Shown: in pieces, positions 55,227-64,000 of the stretch
Layout of the letters: every line of letters begins with the position of its first letter
How positions within the stretch are numbered: position 1 is the stretch's first letter
DNA from: Thiobacillus sp.
GTDB lineage: Bacteria > Pseudomonadota > Gammaproteobacteria > Burkholderiales > Thiobacillaceae
NCBI GenBank assembly: GCA_024709425.1
Contig: JANJWS010000012.1
Location: 1 to 64,000 of the forward strand
Length of the DNA: 64,000 nucleotides
Direction of reading: 5' to 3'
Translations under genes and position numbers: made by a program
Notes under the pieces: model-generated
Database searches by the model: none
Seen by the model: the letters and a program-made list of their open reading frames with translations, nothing else
What the model was told of the DNA's origin: nothing

Positions 55227-56549
55227 TTATGGACGCCCAATCGGAAAATACTCGTAGCCCATCTCGCGCATCGCCCGCGGTTCGTAGAGATTGCGGCCAT
55301 CAAACACCAGCGGCGATTTCAGCAGCGATTTCATGGTGTCGAAGTTGGGGCTGCGGAACACTTTCCACTCGGTGACGATCAGCAGCGCATCGGCGCCCTT
55401 CAACGCATCCATCGGGCTGTCGACCAGCAGCAGGTCGGCGCGCTCGCCGTAGATGCGGCGGGTCTCCTCCATCGCAGCCGGGTCGTAGGCCGACACCGTC
55501 GCCCCCATCTTCCACAAGGCGTCCAGCATGGCGCGGCTGGGCGCTTCGCGCATGTCGTCGGTGTTGGGCTTGAACGCCAGCCCCCACATCGCGAAGCGCC
55601 TGCCCGTCAGATCCTTGCCGAAGCGCGCGGTGAGCTTGTCGATGAGAACGTGCTTCTGCGCGTCGTTGGCTTCTTCCACCGCGTCGAGCACGCGCAGCGG
55701 GATGCCGTTCTCCTGCCCGGTGCGGCGCAGCGCCTGCACGTCCTTGGGGAAGCACGAGCCGCCGTAGCCACAGCCGGCGTAGAGGAAGTGGTAGCCGATA
55801 CGCGGGTCGGAGCCGATGCCGTGACGCACCTGTTCGATGTCGGCGCCGAGTTTCTCGGCCAGTACCGCGAGTTCGTTCATGAAGGAAATACGCGTCGCCA
55901 GCATGGCGTTGGCGGCATACTTGGTCAGTTCCGCGCTTTTCACGTCCATCACGGTCAAACGGTCGTGGTTGCGCTGGAACGGCGCATACAGCTGGCGCAG
56001 CAGTTGCGTCGCGCGCTCGCTGTCGGTGCCGATGACGATGCGATCGGGCTTCATGAAATCGTCGACCGCTGCGCCCTCCTTGAGAAACTCAGGATTGGAG
56101 GCGACATCGAAGTCGATCGCCACGCCACGTCGGGCGAGCTCCTCGGTGAGCGCGACCTTGACCTTGTCGGCGGTGCCGACCGGCACGGTGGACTTGTCGA
56201 CGACAAGCTTGTGCTCGGCCATGTGACGGCCGATGTTGCGCGCCGCAGCCACCACGTACTGCAGGTCGGCCGAGCCGTCCTCGTCCGGCGGGGTGCCGAC
56301 GGCGATGAACTGGATCTGGCCGAACGCGACCGACTCCTCGATGTCGGTCGTGAAATTCAACCGGCCGGCGGCGACGTTGCGCCTGACCATGTCCTCCAGC
56401 CCCGGCTCGTAGATGGGAATGCCGCCGGACTTGAGAATCTCGATCTTGTTGGGATCGACGTCGAGGCACAACACTTCGTTGCCGACTTCGGCCAGGCAGG
56501 TTCCAGTTACCAGGCCGACATAGCCGGTACCAATCACGGTAATTTTCAC
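55227..56549 (-). CDS. ugd: UDP-glucose 6-dehydrogenase
   Basis: A 440-residue enzyme: [20 protein letters not shown] (NAD site), [20 protein letters not shown], and [20 protein letters not shown] with the catalytic Cys. It oxidises UDP-glucose to UDP-glucuronate for surface polysaccharides. GTG start. It lies 10 bases after pyrF, but functional coupling is unlikely. Confidence 0.96.
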   Translation of the reverse strand: MKITVIGTGYVGLVTGTCLAEVGNEVLCLDVDPNKIEILKSGGIPIYEPGLEDMVRRNVAAGRLNFTTDIEESVAFGQIQFIAVGTPPDEDGSADLQYVVAAARNIGRHMAEHKLVVDKSTVPVGTADKVKVALTEELARRGVAIDFDVASNPEFLKEGAAVDDFMKPDRIVIGTDSERATQLLRQLYAPFQRNHDRLTVMDVKSAELTKYAANAMLATRISFMNELAVLAEKLGADIEQVRHGIGSDPRIGYHFLYAGCGYGGSCFPKDVQALRRTGQENGIPLRVLDAVEEANDAQKHVLIDKLTARFGKDLTGRRFAMWGLAFKPNTDDMREAPSRAMLDALWKMGATVSAYDPAAMEETRRIYGERADLLLVDSPMDALKGADALLIVTEWKVFRSPNFDTMKSLLKSPLVFDGRNLYEPRAMREMGYEYFPIGRP

Positions 56550-56559
56550 AACGTTTCCC

Positions 56560-57255
56560 CTACAGGTCTTGAATCTCGGATTGAATCTGTTTGAGCGCTG
56601 CCAGTGGGTCCGCCGCGCCGGTAATCGGCCGGCCGATCACCAGGTCCGTCGCGCCAGCACGCAGCGCCTCGGCCGGTGTCATCACGCGGCGCTGGTCGCC
56701 CGCCTCGGCACCGGCCGGACGAATACCGGGCGTGACCAGGCGGAAGTCCTGGCCAAGATCGGCACGCAACCGCGCGGCTTCCTGCGCCGAACAGACTACG
56801 CCATCAAGTTTGCATTGTTGCGTCAGGCGCGCGAGGCGCAGCACCTGGTCGGCTGGCGTGCCGGCAACTCCGACTTCGTTCAGGTCATCCGCGCTCATGC
56901 TGGTCAGCACCGTTACCGCAATCAGCAGCGGCCGCCGCGGCACACCCGCCAGCGCCTCCTGCGCCGCCGTCATCATGCGCTGCCCACCCGACGCATGCAC
57001 ATTCAGCATCCACACACCCAGCCCCGACGCTGCACGGCACGCCGCCGCCACGGTGTTGGGGATGTCATGGAATTTCAGGTCGAGAAAGACCTCGAATCCA
57101 CGCGCCACCAGCGCCCGCACGAAATCCGGCCCGGCAGCCGTGAACAGTTCCTTGCCCACCTTCACCCGGCACAGGGCCGAGTCGAGCCGTTCCACCAGCG
57201 CCAACGCCGAGCCGGCATCTGCATAATCCAGCGCCACGATGATCTTGTGCGTCAT
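56560..57255 (-). CDS. pyrF: Orotidine 5'-phosphate decarboxylase
   Basis: A 231-residue barrel: [40 protein letters not shown] with the catalytic Lys-Asp array ([10 protein letters not shown]), [20 protein letters not shown] and [18 protein letters not shown]. It completes UMP synthesis. Confidence 0.97.
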   Translation of the reverse strand: MTHKIIVALDYADAGSALALVERLDSALCRVKVGKELFTAAGPDFVRALVARGFEVFLDLKFHDIPNTVAAACRAASGLGVWMLNVHASGGQRMMTAAQEALAGVPRRPLLIAVTVLTSMSADDLNEVGVAGTPADQVLRLARLTQQCKLDGVVCSAQEAARLRADLGQDFRLVTPGIRPAGAEAGDQRRVMTPAEALRAGATDLVIGRPITGAADPLAALKQIQSEIQDL

Positions 57256-57256
57256 C

Positions 57257-57316
57257 CCTATTCCCTAACCCCTAGCCTATTCCCTAACCCCTAGTCCCTA
57301 GATCCTAATCCCTAGC
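57257..57316. repeat. Short tandem repeats (CCCTAACCCCTAG-type) between lapB and pyrF
   Basis: Degenerate copies of CCTATTCCCTAACC and CCCTAG words. The lapB stop codon lies inside the repeat. Same style as 239-300 and 25621-25732. Confidence 0.8.
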
Positions 57317-58478
57317 CGTCGCCTTCCCGCCGCTCCGGATCGAAGCTATCCCAGCGCCCGCACGCCGGACAGCGCCAGAAAAACTGCTTCGCCTTGAAAC
57401 CGCAGCTGCCGCACTGGTAACGCATCATGCGCTGGCTGTAGGCTGCGACGAGGCCCTTTTCCACCTGCAGCAACTCGCGCTCAGCGGCAGGCGCATCCAT
57501 GAGATCCGCCTCCAGCAGGCGATCCAGCGTGCGCAGACTCGGGTTGCGCCGTAATTCCGCGCGGGCGAGCTCACGTGCCGCGGCAGCACCTTCCGTCTCC
57601 GAAACTACGAGATAGAGCGCATTGAAGAGATCCGGCGACGGCTGGCGCGCATACAGCGCACGCAACCACTGCACGCCTTCGGCAAGCCGTCCGAGTTGGC
57701 GGTAACTGCCAAGCACGCGGTCGACCCCCAGGGCCATGTGTGCGGTGCTCTGGGTCTCTACCAGACGCCAATCGGCAATAGCCGCCTCGTGGCGCCCGGC
57801 AGCCGCATCAAGATCACCCGCCATCAGGTTGGCACGCACCGATTGCCGATTGACCGCCAGGGCCTGCCGCAACTGCGCAGCTGCGGCATCGGGATTGCCT
57901 CTTGCCGCTTCGAGCAGAGCAAGCTCGCAATGGAAGTGGGCAATCTCGGCATTCAGGGGCTTGCTGGTGTCCTTCTCCAGAACCCGCGCGGCGTCGATCG
58001 CCTTTTGCCAGTCCTTTTCCTGCACGTAGATTTCCAGCAGGAAGGTGCGCGCCTGACCATGCTGCGGCGTTTCAAGCAGGCGGGTGAACACCTGTTCGGC
58101 GCGATCAAGCAGGCCAGCCTTGAGGTAGTCCTGGCCCAGCTCGCTCATCGCGCGCAGGCGCTGTTCCTCCGCCAACCCCTCACGCTCCAGCAGGTTCTCG
58201 TGCATGCGGATGGCGCGGTCGAGTTCGCCACGGCGGCGAAACAGGCCACCGAGCGCAAAGTGCAAATCGATCGTCTCGGGCTCGAGCTTGACAACTTCGA
58301 GAAAGGCTTCGATCGCCTTGTCCGGCTGCTCGTTGAGCAGGAAATTGAGGCCGCGAAAGTACGAGTTGGGCAGCGCGCGCGACTCGGTGACCACCTGCCG
58401 GATGTCGACACGCGCCGCCAGCCAGCCGAGCGCAAAGAACAGGGGAATCGCCAGCAGCCACCAGACCTCGAATTCCAT
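57312..58478 (-). CDS. lapB: LapB (YciM), lipopolysaccharide assembly regulator
   Basis: A 388-residue protein: one N-terminal membrane helix (WWLLAIPLFFALGWLAARVD), TPR repeats over ~45-330 (for example DKAIEAFLEVVKLEPETIDL), and a C-terminal rubredoxin-like zinc site YQCGSCGFKAKQFFWRCPAC. LapB controls LpxC turnover by FtsH. It follows lapA by 12 bases. Confidence 0.95.
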   Translation of the reverse strand: MEFEVWWLLAIPLFFALGWLAARVDIRQVVTESRALPNSYFRGLNFLLNEQPDKAIEAFLEVVKLEPETIDLHFALGGLFRRRGELDRAIRMHENLLEREGLAEEQRLRAMSELGQDYLKAGLLDRAEQVFTRLLETPQHGQARTFLLEIYVQEKDWQKAIDAARVLEKDTSKPLNAEIAHFHCELALLEAARGNPDAAAAQLRQALAVNRQSVRANLMAGDLDAAAGRHEAAIADWRLVETQSTAHMALGVDRVLGSYRQLGRLAEGVQWLRALYARQPSPDLFNALYLVVSETEGAAAARELARAELRRNPSLRTLDRLLEADLMDAPAAERELLQVEKGLVAAYSQRMMRYQCGSCGFKAKQFFWRCPACGRWDSFDPERREGDG

Positions 58479-58490
58479 GATGGCGAGCCT

Positions 58491-58772
58491 TCAGACGGGC
58501 CGGAGGTCGGTGACGGTTTCCGTGTCGGGTGGCGCGGGCACTTTGGACACTTCGCGCCGCAGCCGGAACAGGGTCGGCAACAGCGCCAGCACGCCCGTCA
58601 GCACGCCGAGCACGAATGCAAGCCCCAGCATCACGATCAGCGGCGCCTGCCACACATAGCCTAGATAGGAATTAAATTCCACCGACTGACTGTTCTTGAG
58701 CGCAAAGCCGAGCACCAGCAGGAACACCAGCAGTTTGGCAATGAGGCCCAGATAGCGCATGAGGTTTTTCAT
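58491..58772 (-). CDS. lapA: LapA-domain membrane protein
   Basis: A 93-residue protein with two membrane segments (LIAKLLVFLLVLGFALKNSQ and PLIVMLGLAFVLGVLTGVLA) and the LapA pattern NSQSVEFNSYLGYVWQAPL. It is encoded with lapB, as in most beta- and gammaproteobacteria, and acts in lipopolysaccharide assembly. Confidence 0.92.
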   Translation of the reverse strand: MKNLMRYLGLIAKLLVFLLVLGFALKNSQSVEFNSYLGYVWQAPLIVMLGLAFVLGVLTGVLALLPTLFRLRREVSKVPAPPDTETVTDLRPV

Positions 58773-58853
58773 GTTCGTGCCGCGCGGAAAATCGCCCCAT
58801 TTTACTCGCGTCGCGTCAATCGCCCAAGAACACGGCGCTCGCGGCCCTCAGTC

Positions 58854-58883
58854 AAAAAAAACGGCGCCGTATGGCGCCGTTTT
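58854..58883 (-). terminator. Intrinsic terminator after ihfB
   Basis: On the minus strand: stem ACGGCGCC/GGCGCCGT with a 4-base loop, extended by A-T pairs and followed by a run of eight T. It ends the rpsA-ihfB transcript and separates it from lapA-lapB. Confidence 0.88.
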
Positions 58884-58908
58884 CAGAAACGTCCGCACTG
58901 CCCGCGTC

Positions 58909-59193
58909 TCAACCAGGAAAGTCCACCCGGTCGCGCAGTTCCTTGCCCGCCTTGAAGTGCGGCACGTATTTCGCTGGCACCTGCACGCGCTCGCCCGACT
59001 TCGGATTGCGTCCGATGCGGGCCGGGCGGTAGCTCAGGCTGAAGCTGCCGAAACCGCGGATTTCGATGCGCTCGCCGCGCGACAGGTTGCGTGCCAGCGC
59101 GTCGAGGATCGTCTTGACCGCCAGTTCGATATCGGCGACCGAGAACTGCCCATGCCGGGCCGCCAGATGCGCGATCAGCTCGGACTTGGTCAT
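58909..59193 (-). CDS. ihfB: Integration host factor subunit beta
   Basis: A 94-residue HU/IHF protein: [20 protein letters not shown], then [20 protein letters not shown] and [20 protein letters not shown], the DNA-bending arm with RNPKTG-like motif. It pairs with IHF-alpha encoded elsewhere. It follows rpsA by three bases. Confidence 0.97.
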   Translation of the reverse strand: MTKSELIAHLAARHGQFSVADIELAVKTILDALARNLSRGERIEIRGFGSFSLSYRPARIGRNPKSGERVQVPAKYVPHFKAGKELRDRVDFPG

Positions 59194-59196
59194 GAC

Positions 59197-60915
59197 TTAT
59201 TCGGCGTTCTTGTTGTCAAGCTTCGCCTTCAGCAGTGCGCCCAGGTTGGTCGAACCGCTGGAGGCTGCCGACTCGGCCGCCATTTTCTTCATCGCGGCAT
59301 CCTGCTCGGTCATGTCCTTGGCCTTGATCGACAGGTTGATCACGCGGTTCTTGCGATCGACGTTGATCACCATGGCTTCGATCTCGTCGCCTTCCTTGAA
59401 GTGGCTGCGCATGTCCTCGACACGGTCGCGCGAGACTTCTGAGGCGCGCAGGTAGCCTTCCATGTCGCTATCGAGCTGAACCGTCGCACCCTTGGCTTCG
59501 ACCGACTTGATCTTGCCCTTGACGACGCTGCCCTTCTCGTGCCCCGAAGCGAAACTGGTGAGCGGATCGCCCTCGAGCTGCTTGATGCCGAGCGAGATGC
59601 GCTCGCGCTCGAGATCGATTCCGAGCACCACGGCTTCCACATCCTGGCCCTTGCGGAAGTTGCGCACGGCTTCCTCGCCAGGCACGCTCCACGACAGGTC
59701 GGACAGGTGAACCAAGCCGTCGATGCCGCCGGGCAGGCCGATGAACACGCCGAAGTCGGTGATCGACTTGATCGCGCCGGAAACCTTGTCGCCCTTCTTG
59801 TGGTTCATCGAGAAATCTTCCCACGGGTTGGACTTGCACTGCTTCATCCCCAGCGAGATGCGGCGTTTGTCCTCGTCGATGTCGAGCACCATGACCTCGA
59901 CCTCGTCGCCCAGCTGGACGATCTTGGAGGGGCTGACGTTCTTGTTGGTCCAGTCCATTTCGGAGACGTGCACCAAGCCTTCGATCCCTTCCTCGATCTC
60001 GACGAACGCACCGTAATCCGTCAGGTTGGCGACCTTGCCGAACATGCGGGTACCCGTCGGATAGCGTCGGGCGATACCGACCCATGGGTCGTCGCCCAGT
60101 TGCTTGATGCCGAGCGACACCCGGTTCTTCTCGGTGTCGTAGCGCAGGATCTTGGCTTCCAGCTCCTGGCCGACATGCACCACTTCGGACGGATGCTTGA
60201 CGCGGCGCCAGGCCATGTCGGTGATGTGCAGCAGGCCATCGATGCCACCCAGATCGACGAACGCGCCGTAGTCGGTGATGTTCTTCACCACGCCCTTAAC
60301 GATGGCGCCTTCCTTCAGGCTGTCCATCAGGGCCTCGCGGTCGGCACCCATGGTCTCTTCCAGCACGGCACGGCGCGACACGACGACGTTGTTGCGCTTG
60401 CGGTCGAGCTTGATGACCTTGAACTCCATTTCCTTGTATTCGTAGGGCGTGGTGTCCTTGACCGGTCGCATGTCGACCAGCGACCCCGGCAGGAAGGCGC
60501 GCAGCCCGCTCACCATCACGGTCAGACCGCCCTTGACCTTGCCCTGCACCATGCCGGTGACGATGCGGCCTTCGTTCATCGCGGCTTCCAGATCCAGCCA
60601 CGCGGCCAGTTTCTTCGCGCGCTCGCGCGACAGCTTGGTAGCACCGAAGCCGTCCTCGATCGACTCGATGGCGACCGCCACGAAATCGCCGACCCTGGCT
60701 TCGATTTCGCCCTGGTCGTTCTTGAATTCCTCGAGGGGAATCAGGCTCTCGGACTTGAGGCCGGCGTTCACCGTCACGAAGTTGTTGTCGATGCCGACGA
60801 TTTCGGCGGTGATGACTTCACCCTGGCGCATTTCCTGGTGGGAGAGCGACTCCTCGAACAGGGCGGCGAAGCTTTCCATGGAAGCGGGAGTGGAAGTAGC
60901 GGTAGCAGTAGACAT
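59197..60915 (-). CDS. rpsA: Ribosomal protein S1
   Basis: A 572-residue protein with six S1 RNA-binding domains; typical repeats are [30 protein letters not shown] and [20 protein letters not shown]. It draws mRNA to the 30S subunit. The start is MSTATATS at 60915, after AAGGTTTTCTTA. It lies between cmk and ihfB, the conserved order. Confidence 0.97.
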   Translation of the reverse strand: MSTATATSTPASMESFAALFEESLSHQEMRQGEVITAEIVGIDNNFVTVNAGLKSESLIPLEEFKNDQGEIEARVGDFVAVAIESIEDGFGATKLSRERAKKLAAWLDLEAAMNEGRIVTGMVQGKVKGGLTVMVSGLRAFLPGSLVDMRPVKDTTPYEYKEMEFKVIKLDRKRNNVVVSRRAVLEETMGADREALMDSLKEGAIVKGVVKNITDYGAFVDLGGIDGLLHITDMAWRRVKHPSEVVHVGQELEAKILRYDTEKNRVSLGIKQLGDDPWVGIARRYPTGTRMFGKVANLTDYGAFVEIEEGIEGLVHVSEMDWTNKNVSPSKIVQLGDEVEVMVLDIDEDKRRISLGMKQCKSNPWEDFSMNHKKGDKVSGAIKSITDFGVFIGLPGGIDGLVHLSDLSWSVPGEEAVRNFRKGQDVEAVVLGIDLERERISLGIKQLEGDPLTSFASGHEKGSVVKGKIKSVEAKGATVQLDSDMEGYLRASEVSRDRVEDMRSHFKEGDEIEAMVINVDRKNRVINLSIKAKDMTEQDAAMKKMAAESAASSGSTNLGALLKAKLDNKNAE

Positions 60916-60992
60916 TAAGAAAACCTTCAGTCCGTCGGTGAGGACGGGGTTGATTGCACATTGCCAGCCTGCGGGCGCAGGGCTGACCCGAT

Positions 60993-61691
60993 TCAAGACC
61001 TGCTGCGGAAATGCGCCAGCACCGCCTGCACGGCCGACTCGACATCCATACGGGTGGTATCGAGCAGCAGTGCATCCGGCGCGGGTTTCAGCGGGGCGAC
61101 GGCGCGCGTGGTGTCGCGCGCATCGCGGGCCTGCATGTCCGCAACGAGGTCGGGTAGACTAGCAGAGTTCCCCTTTTCGATCAACTGCTTATATCTTCTT
61201 TCCGCGCGCGCCTCGGCGCTCGCGGTGAGGAAGACCTTAACCTGCGCATCGGGGAACACCACCGTGCCCATGTCGCGCCCATCGGCGACCAGTCCCGGCG
61301 CCTGGCGATAGGCGTGTTGACGGTCGAGCAGCGCCGCGCGCACCGCGGGCAGCGCCGCCACCTTGGATGCGCCCGCGCCCACCGCCTCGGCGCGGATGGC
61401 ATCGGTAACGTCTTCGTTTGCCAGCCAGATGGCGCCATCGTGGAAGCCTGCCGGCAGCGCCGCTGCCAGGCGCGCGACACCGGCCTCGTCGTCGAGTGCG
61501 ACCCCGGACTTCATCGCGGCCAGGGCGGTGAGCCGGTACAGTGCACCGCTATCGAGGAAATGGAAACCGAGCACGCGCGCGACGCGCTCGGCGACCGTGC
61601 CCTTGCCGGAGGCCGACGGACCATCGATGGCGATGACCGGAGAGCGGGGAGCGGAGAGCTGAGAGTCGAGAGCAGGGGATGCGGCGTTCAT
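60993..61691 (-). CDS. cmk: Cytidylate kinase
   Basis: A 232-residue kinase: [20 protein letters not shown] (P-loop), [20 protein letters not shown], and [20 protein letters not shown]. It phosphorylates CMP and dCMP. The first ~16 residues are encoded by CTCTC-rich tandem words and exceed the usual start. It overlaps aroA as ATGA. Confidence 0.96.
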   Translation of the reverse strand: MNAASPALDSQLSAPRSPVIAIDGPSASGKGTVAERVARVLGFHFLDSGALYRLTALAAMKSGVALDDEAGVARLAAALPAGFHDGAIWLANEDVTDAIRAEAVGAGASKVAALPAVRAALLDRQHAYRQAPGLVADGRDMGTVVFPDAQVKVFLTASAEARAERRYKQLIEKGNSASLPDLVADMQARDARDTTRAVAPLKPAPDALLLDTTRMDVESAVQAVLAHFRSRS

Positions 61692-62974
61692 TGGGCAATC
61701 CCCGCAAACGTATTGAAGTACTCCGGAAAGGTCTTGTTCACGCACGCCGGATCGTTGATGCGCACCGGCACGCCACCGAGGGATGCGAGCGACAGGCACA
61801 TCGCCATGCGGTGGTCGTCGTAGGTGTCGATCACGGCGTTGGGCGTCAGTTTTTCCGGCGGGGTAATGCGGATGAAATCTGCGCCCTCTTCCACCGTCGC
61901 GCCCACCTTGCGCAGTTCCGTCGCCATCGCGGCGATGCGGTCGGTTTCCTTGACGCGCCAGCTGGCGATGTTGGAGAGCGTGGTCGTGCCCTTGGCGAAC
62001 AGCGCGGCCACCGCCAGCGTCATCGCGGCATCGGGAATGTGATTGCAGTCGAGGTCGATCGCGGTCAGACGACCCTGCTCCGGCCCGCGCGCCTCGATCC
62101 AGTTCGGTCCCATCTCGATGCGCGCACCCATCAGCGCCAGCCCGTCGGCGAAGCGCACATCGCCCTGCACGCTGTCGCGGCCCACGCCTTCGACGCGCAC
62201 CGGACCGCCGCCAATGGCGCCGGCGGCAAGAAAGTACGACGCCGACGAGGCATCGCCTTCGACCCAGATCTCGCCCGGACTGCGGTAGCGCGCATCCGCC
62301 GCCACGGTGAAGCTCGCCCAGCCCTCCTGCGCCACCTCGACGCCAAAGCGCCGCAGCATCGCCAGTGTGATGCCGATGTAGGGCTTGGAGATCAGCTCGC
62401 CGACCACCTCAACCCTCGTCGTCCCACGCCGCAGCGGCAGCGCCATCAGCAGGCCGGTGAGGAACTGGCTCGACACGTTGCCGCGCACCTGGGCGCGGTC
62501 GCCCGCCACCGTCGCCGGATGGATGTGCAGCGGCGGAAAACCGGGATTGCCGAGATAGTCGATCCGCGCGCCGAGCTGTTTCAGGGCATCGACCAGATCG
62601 CCGATGGGCCGCTCGTGCATGCGCGCCACGCCTTTCAGCACGTAGTCGCCCGCGGAAAGCGCGAGCGCGGCGGTAAGCGGGCGGAATGCGGTGCCGGCGT
62701 TCCCCAGGAAGAGTTCGGCCTGTTTCACAGGAAAATCGCCGCCGACGCCGGTGATGCGCCAGCGGTTGCCGCCGCGATCCTCAATGCCGACGCCCAGCGT
62801 CGCGAGTGCCGCGAGCATATGGCGGGTGTCGTCGGAATCGAGCAGGTCATGCACCTCGGTCGTGCCCGCGGCCAGCGCGGCGAGCAGCAGCACGCGATTG
62901 GAAATGCTCTTGGAGCCGGGCAGGCGCACGGTGCCGCGCGCCGCGGTGCAGGCAGGCAGGTCGAGATAGTCCAT
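61688..62974 (-). CDS. aroA: 3-phosphoshikimate 1-carboxyvinyltransferase (EPSP synthase)
   Basis: A 428-residue enzyme: [40 protein letters not shown] (GNAGTA), and [20 protein letters not shown]. It acts in the shikimate pathway, joining the tyrA and hisC neighbours in an aromatic amino-acid cluster. It overlaps tyrA by one base. Confidence 0.97.
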   Translation of the reverse strand: MDYLDLPACTAARGTVRLPGSKSISNRVLLLAALAAGTTEVHDLLDSDDTRHMLAALATLGVGIEDRGGNRWRITGVGGDFPVKQAELFLGNAGTAFRPLTAALALSAGDYVLKGVARMHERPIGDLVDALKQLGARIDYLGNPGFPPLHIHPATVAGDRAQVRGNVSSQFLTGLLMALPLRRGTTRVEVVGELISKPYIGITLAMLRRFGVEVAQEGWASFTVAADARYRSPGEIWVEGDASSASYFLAAGAIGGGPVRVEGVGRDSVQGDVRFADGLALMGARIEMGPNWIEARGPEQGRLTAIDLDCNHIPDAAMTLAVAALFAKGTTTLSNIASWRVKETDRIAAMATELRKVGATVEEGADFIRITPPEKLTPNAVIDTYDDHRMAMCLSLASLGGVPVRINDPACVNKTFPEYFNTFAGIAQ

Positions 62975-63834
62975 CAGGAATCCATGGTCCAGTTTTCGCG
63001 TGCCGCGCGCGCGCGCGCGAAGATCGTCAGCAAGGCCTCGGCATCGCGCGCGTCCACCGCCTCGCGCAGTGACCGCAGCGCGGCAAGATAGGCATCAAGT
63101 TCGGCCAGCAGCGCCTCGCGGTTCGCCAGCGCAATGTCGCGCCACATCTCGGGCGACGAACCGGCAATGCGGGTGAAGTCACGAAAGCCGCTGGCGGCGA
63201 AGCGGAAGAACTCCTCGCGGTCGGCGCGCCCCGCCAGGTCGTCGACCAGCGCGAAGGCGGCCAGGTGCGGCAGATGGCTCACTGCGGCGAAGATGCGGTC
63301 GTGCTGGGCAGCGCCCAGGGTTTCCACCTGCGCGCCGGCCGCTTCCCACAGCGCGCGCACAGTGACCACCGCATCGGCCCGGGTGTCTGGCTCGGGCGTG
63401 AGCACCACGCGCCGGCCCTGGAAAAGGTCGGCACGTGCGGCACCCGGGCCGCTCCGCTCGGACCCGGCGATGGGGTGGCCCGGCACGAAGTCGGCAAAGC
63501 GCGCGCCGAGCGCGGCGCGTGCCGCCGTGACGACGTTGGCCTTGGTGCTGCCGGTATCGGTGACGATGGTGCCAGCCTTGAGGTGCGGCGCGAGCTGCCG
63601 CAGGATTGTCCCGGTCTCGCCCACCGGCAGCGCCAGCAGGACGCAATCGGCCTGGCCCGCTTGCGCCCAGTCCACGGCGCGGTCGATGAGGCCGAGTTCG
63701 CGCGCGACGGTGAGCCGCACCGGGTCGCGTCCGACGCCGAGCACCTGGCGCACCGCGCCGGCCTGTTTCAGCGCCAGGGAAAACGAGCCGCCGATGAGAC
63801 CGGCGCCGACGACAGCGAGCGTATCGACGATCAC
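62974..63834 (-). CDS. tyrA: Prephenate dehydrogenase
   Basis: A 286-residue dehydrogenase: [20 protein letters not shown] (NAD site), [17 protein letters not shown], and [20 protein letters not shown] with the catalytic His; [15 protein letters not shown] follows. It makes 4-hydroxyphenylpyruvate for tyrosine. GTG start overlapping the hisC stop as GTGA. Confidence 0.95.
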   Translation of the reverse strand: MIVDTLAVVGAGLIGGSFSLALKQAGAVRQVLGVGRDPVRLTVARELGLIDRAVDWAQAGQADCVLLALPVGETGTILRQLAPHLKAGTIVTDTGSTKANVVTAARAALGARFADFVPGHPIAGSERSGPGAARADLFQGRRVVLTPEPDTRADAVVTVRALWEAAGAQVETLGAAQHDRIFAAVSHLPHLAAFALVDDLAGRADREEFFRFAASGFRDFTRIAGSSPEMWRDIALANREALLAELDAYLAALRSLREAVDARDAEALLTIFARARAARENWTMDS

Positions 63835-64000
63835 AGGCAGGCCTTCCGACCGCCAGGGTCAGGCCGTGGTTCTGAAGCCGCTAAAGCGGCAAGAACCACG
63901 CTCAGCGCTTCAAGGAAGCGTGCGTTCTGTCCCGCCAGCCCCACCGACACGCGCAGGAACTCGTGCAGGCCGTAGTTGGCGACCGGTCGCACGATCACGC
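63831..64000 (-). CDS. hisC: Histidinol-phosphate aminotransferase, C-terminal part
   Basis: Only the last ~55 codons are in the window; the 5' part lies beyond the right edge. VIVRPVANYGLHEFLRVSVG with NARFLEALSVVL is the C-terminal signature of HisC-type aminotransferases. The last ~20 residues ([20 protein letters not shown]) come from a large palindrome and look like an added tail. In this cluster HisC may serve both histidine and aromatic pathways. Confidence 0.85.
   Translation of the reverse strand, partial: VIVRPVANYGLHEFLRVSVGLAGQNARFLEALSVVLAALAASEPRPDPGGRKACL
63866..63899. repeat. 34-bp palindrome within the 3' end of hisC
   Basis: Arms GTGGTTCT/AGAACCAC and inner arms GCCGCT/AGCGGC form a strong hairpin. 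The inner GCCGCTAAAGCGGC also occurs in the inverted-repeat element at 45505-45793. Confidence 0.8.

Overview
The window (64 kb, GC-rich) is chromosomal DNA from a betaproteobacterium. The gene orders rpmF-plsX-fabH-fabD-fabG-acpP-fabF-pabB-pabC-mltG-tmk-holB-tatD, grpE-dnaK-dnaJ and hisC-tyrA-aroA-cmk-rpsA-ihfB-lapA-lapB-pyrF-ugd-cysM, the MipA-type porin remnant and the two-subunit pyruvate carboxylase support this. A Nitrosomonadales/Rhodocyclales-type organism is my best guess from gene order alone; no species is claimed.

Region 1 (1-22.8 kb) is accessory and defence DNA. It holds a type III CRISPR-Cas locus that I assign to subtype III-D. On the plus strand lie a reverse transcriptase-Cas1 fusion, two tandem cas2 genes, a leader and a 26-repeat/25-spacer array. 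An AbiE-like toxin-antitoxin pair follows, then a solitary degenerate CRISPR repeat that forms the 5' end of cas6. Converging from the minus strand is a tightly overlapped operon: a CARF protein (TIGR02584), cas10 (AGDD cyclase motif, no HD domain), a Csm3-like RAMP, csx10, a double RAMP, csx19, and a TIGR03986 RAMP. Three signalling proteins end it: a membrane-anchored CARF/SAVED-like sensor, a DUF1874 (Crn2-type) ring nuclease and a Card1/Can2-type CARF nuclease. Cas10 would make cyclic oligoadenylate on target RNA binding; Card1 and the membrane protein would respond, and the DUF1874 and perhaps the TIGR02584 protein would switch the signal off. RT-Cas1 with Cas2 suggests spacers can come from RNA. 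The region ends with decayed mobile DNA, a VapBC-like pair and tRNA-Ser(GGA).

Region 2 (23-44.8 kb) is core: grpE-dnaK-dnaJ with two good sigma-32 promoters, a GlcG-like protein, tcdA, then on the minus strand tatD, pilZ, holB, tmk, mltG, pabC, pabB and the fatty-acid cluster up to rpmF and yceD. Divergent from these are pyruvate carboxylase A/B, a YceF-type Maf protein and an RsmI-like methyltransferase.

Region 3 (44.8-46.9 kb) is a small island: hicAB, an inverted-repeat element also present at 1.4-1.7 kb, and a 41-bp copy of the 3' end of the methyltransferase gene, followed by a frameshifted mipA.

Region 4 (46.9-64 kb) is mostly core: GST-like protein, SLC13-type permease, MscS channel, cupin, HIT protein, a periplasmic protein, radA, a ParE-type toxin-antitoxin pair, cysM, ugd, pyrF, lapB, lapA, ihfB, rpsA, cmk, aroA, tyrA and the 3' end of hisC.

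Other repeat types recur between genes: period-7/8 tandem repeats, a 12-bp palindrome in three copies, and REP-like hairpins.
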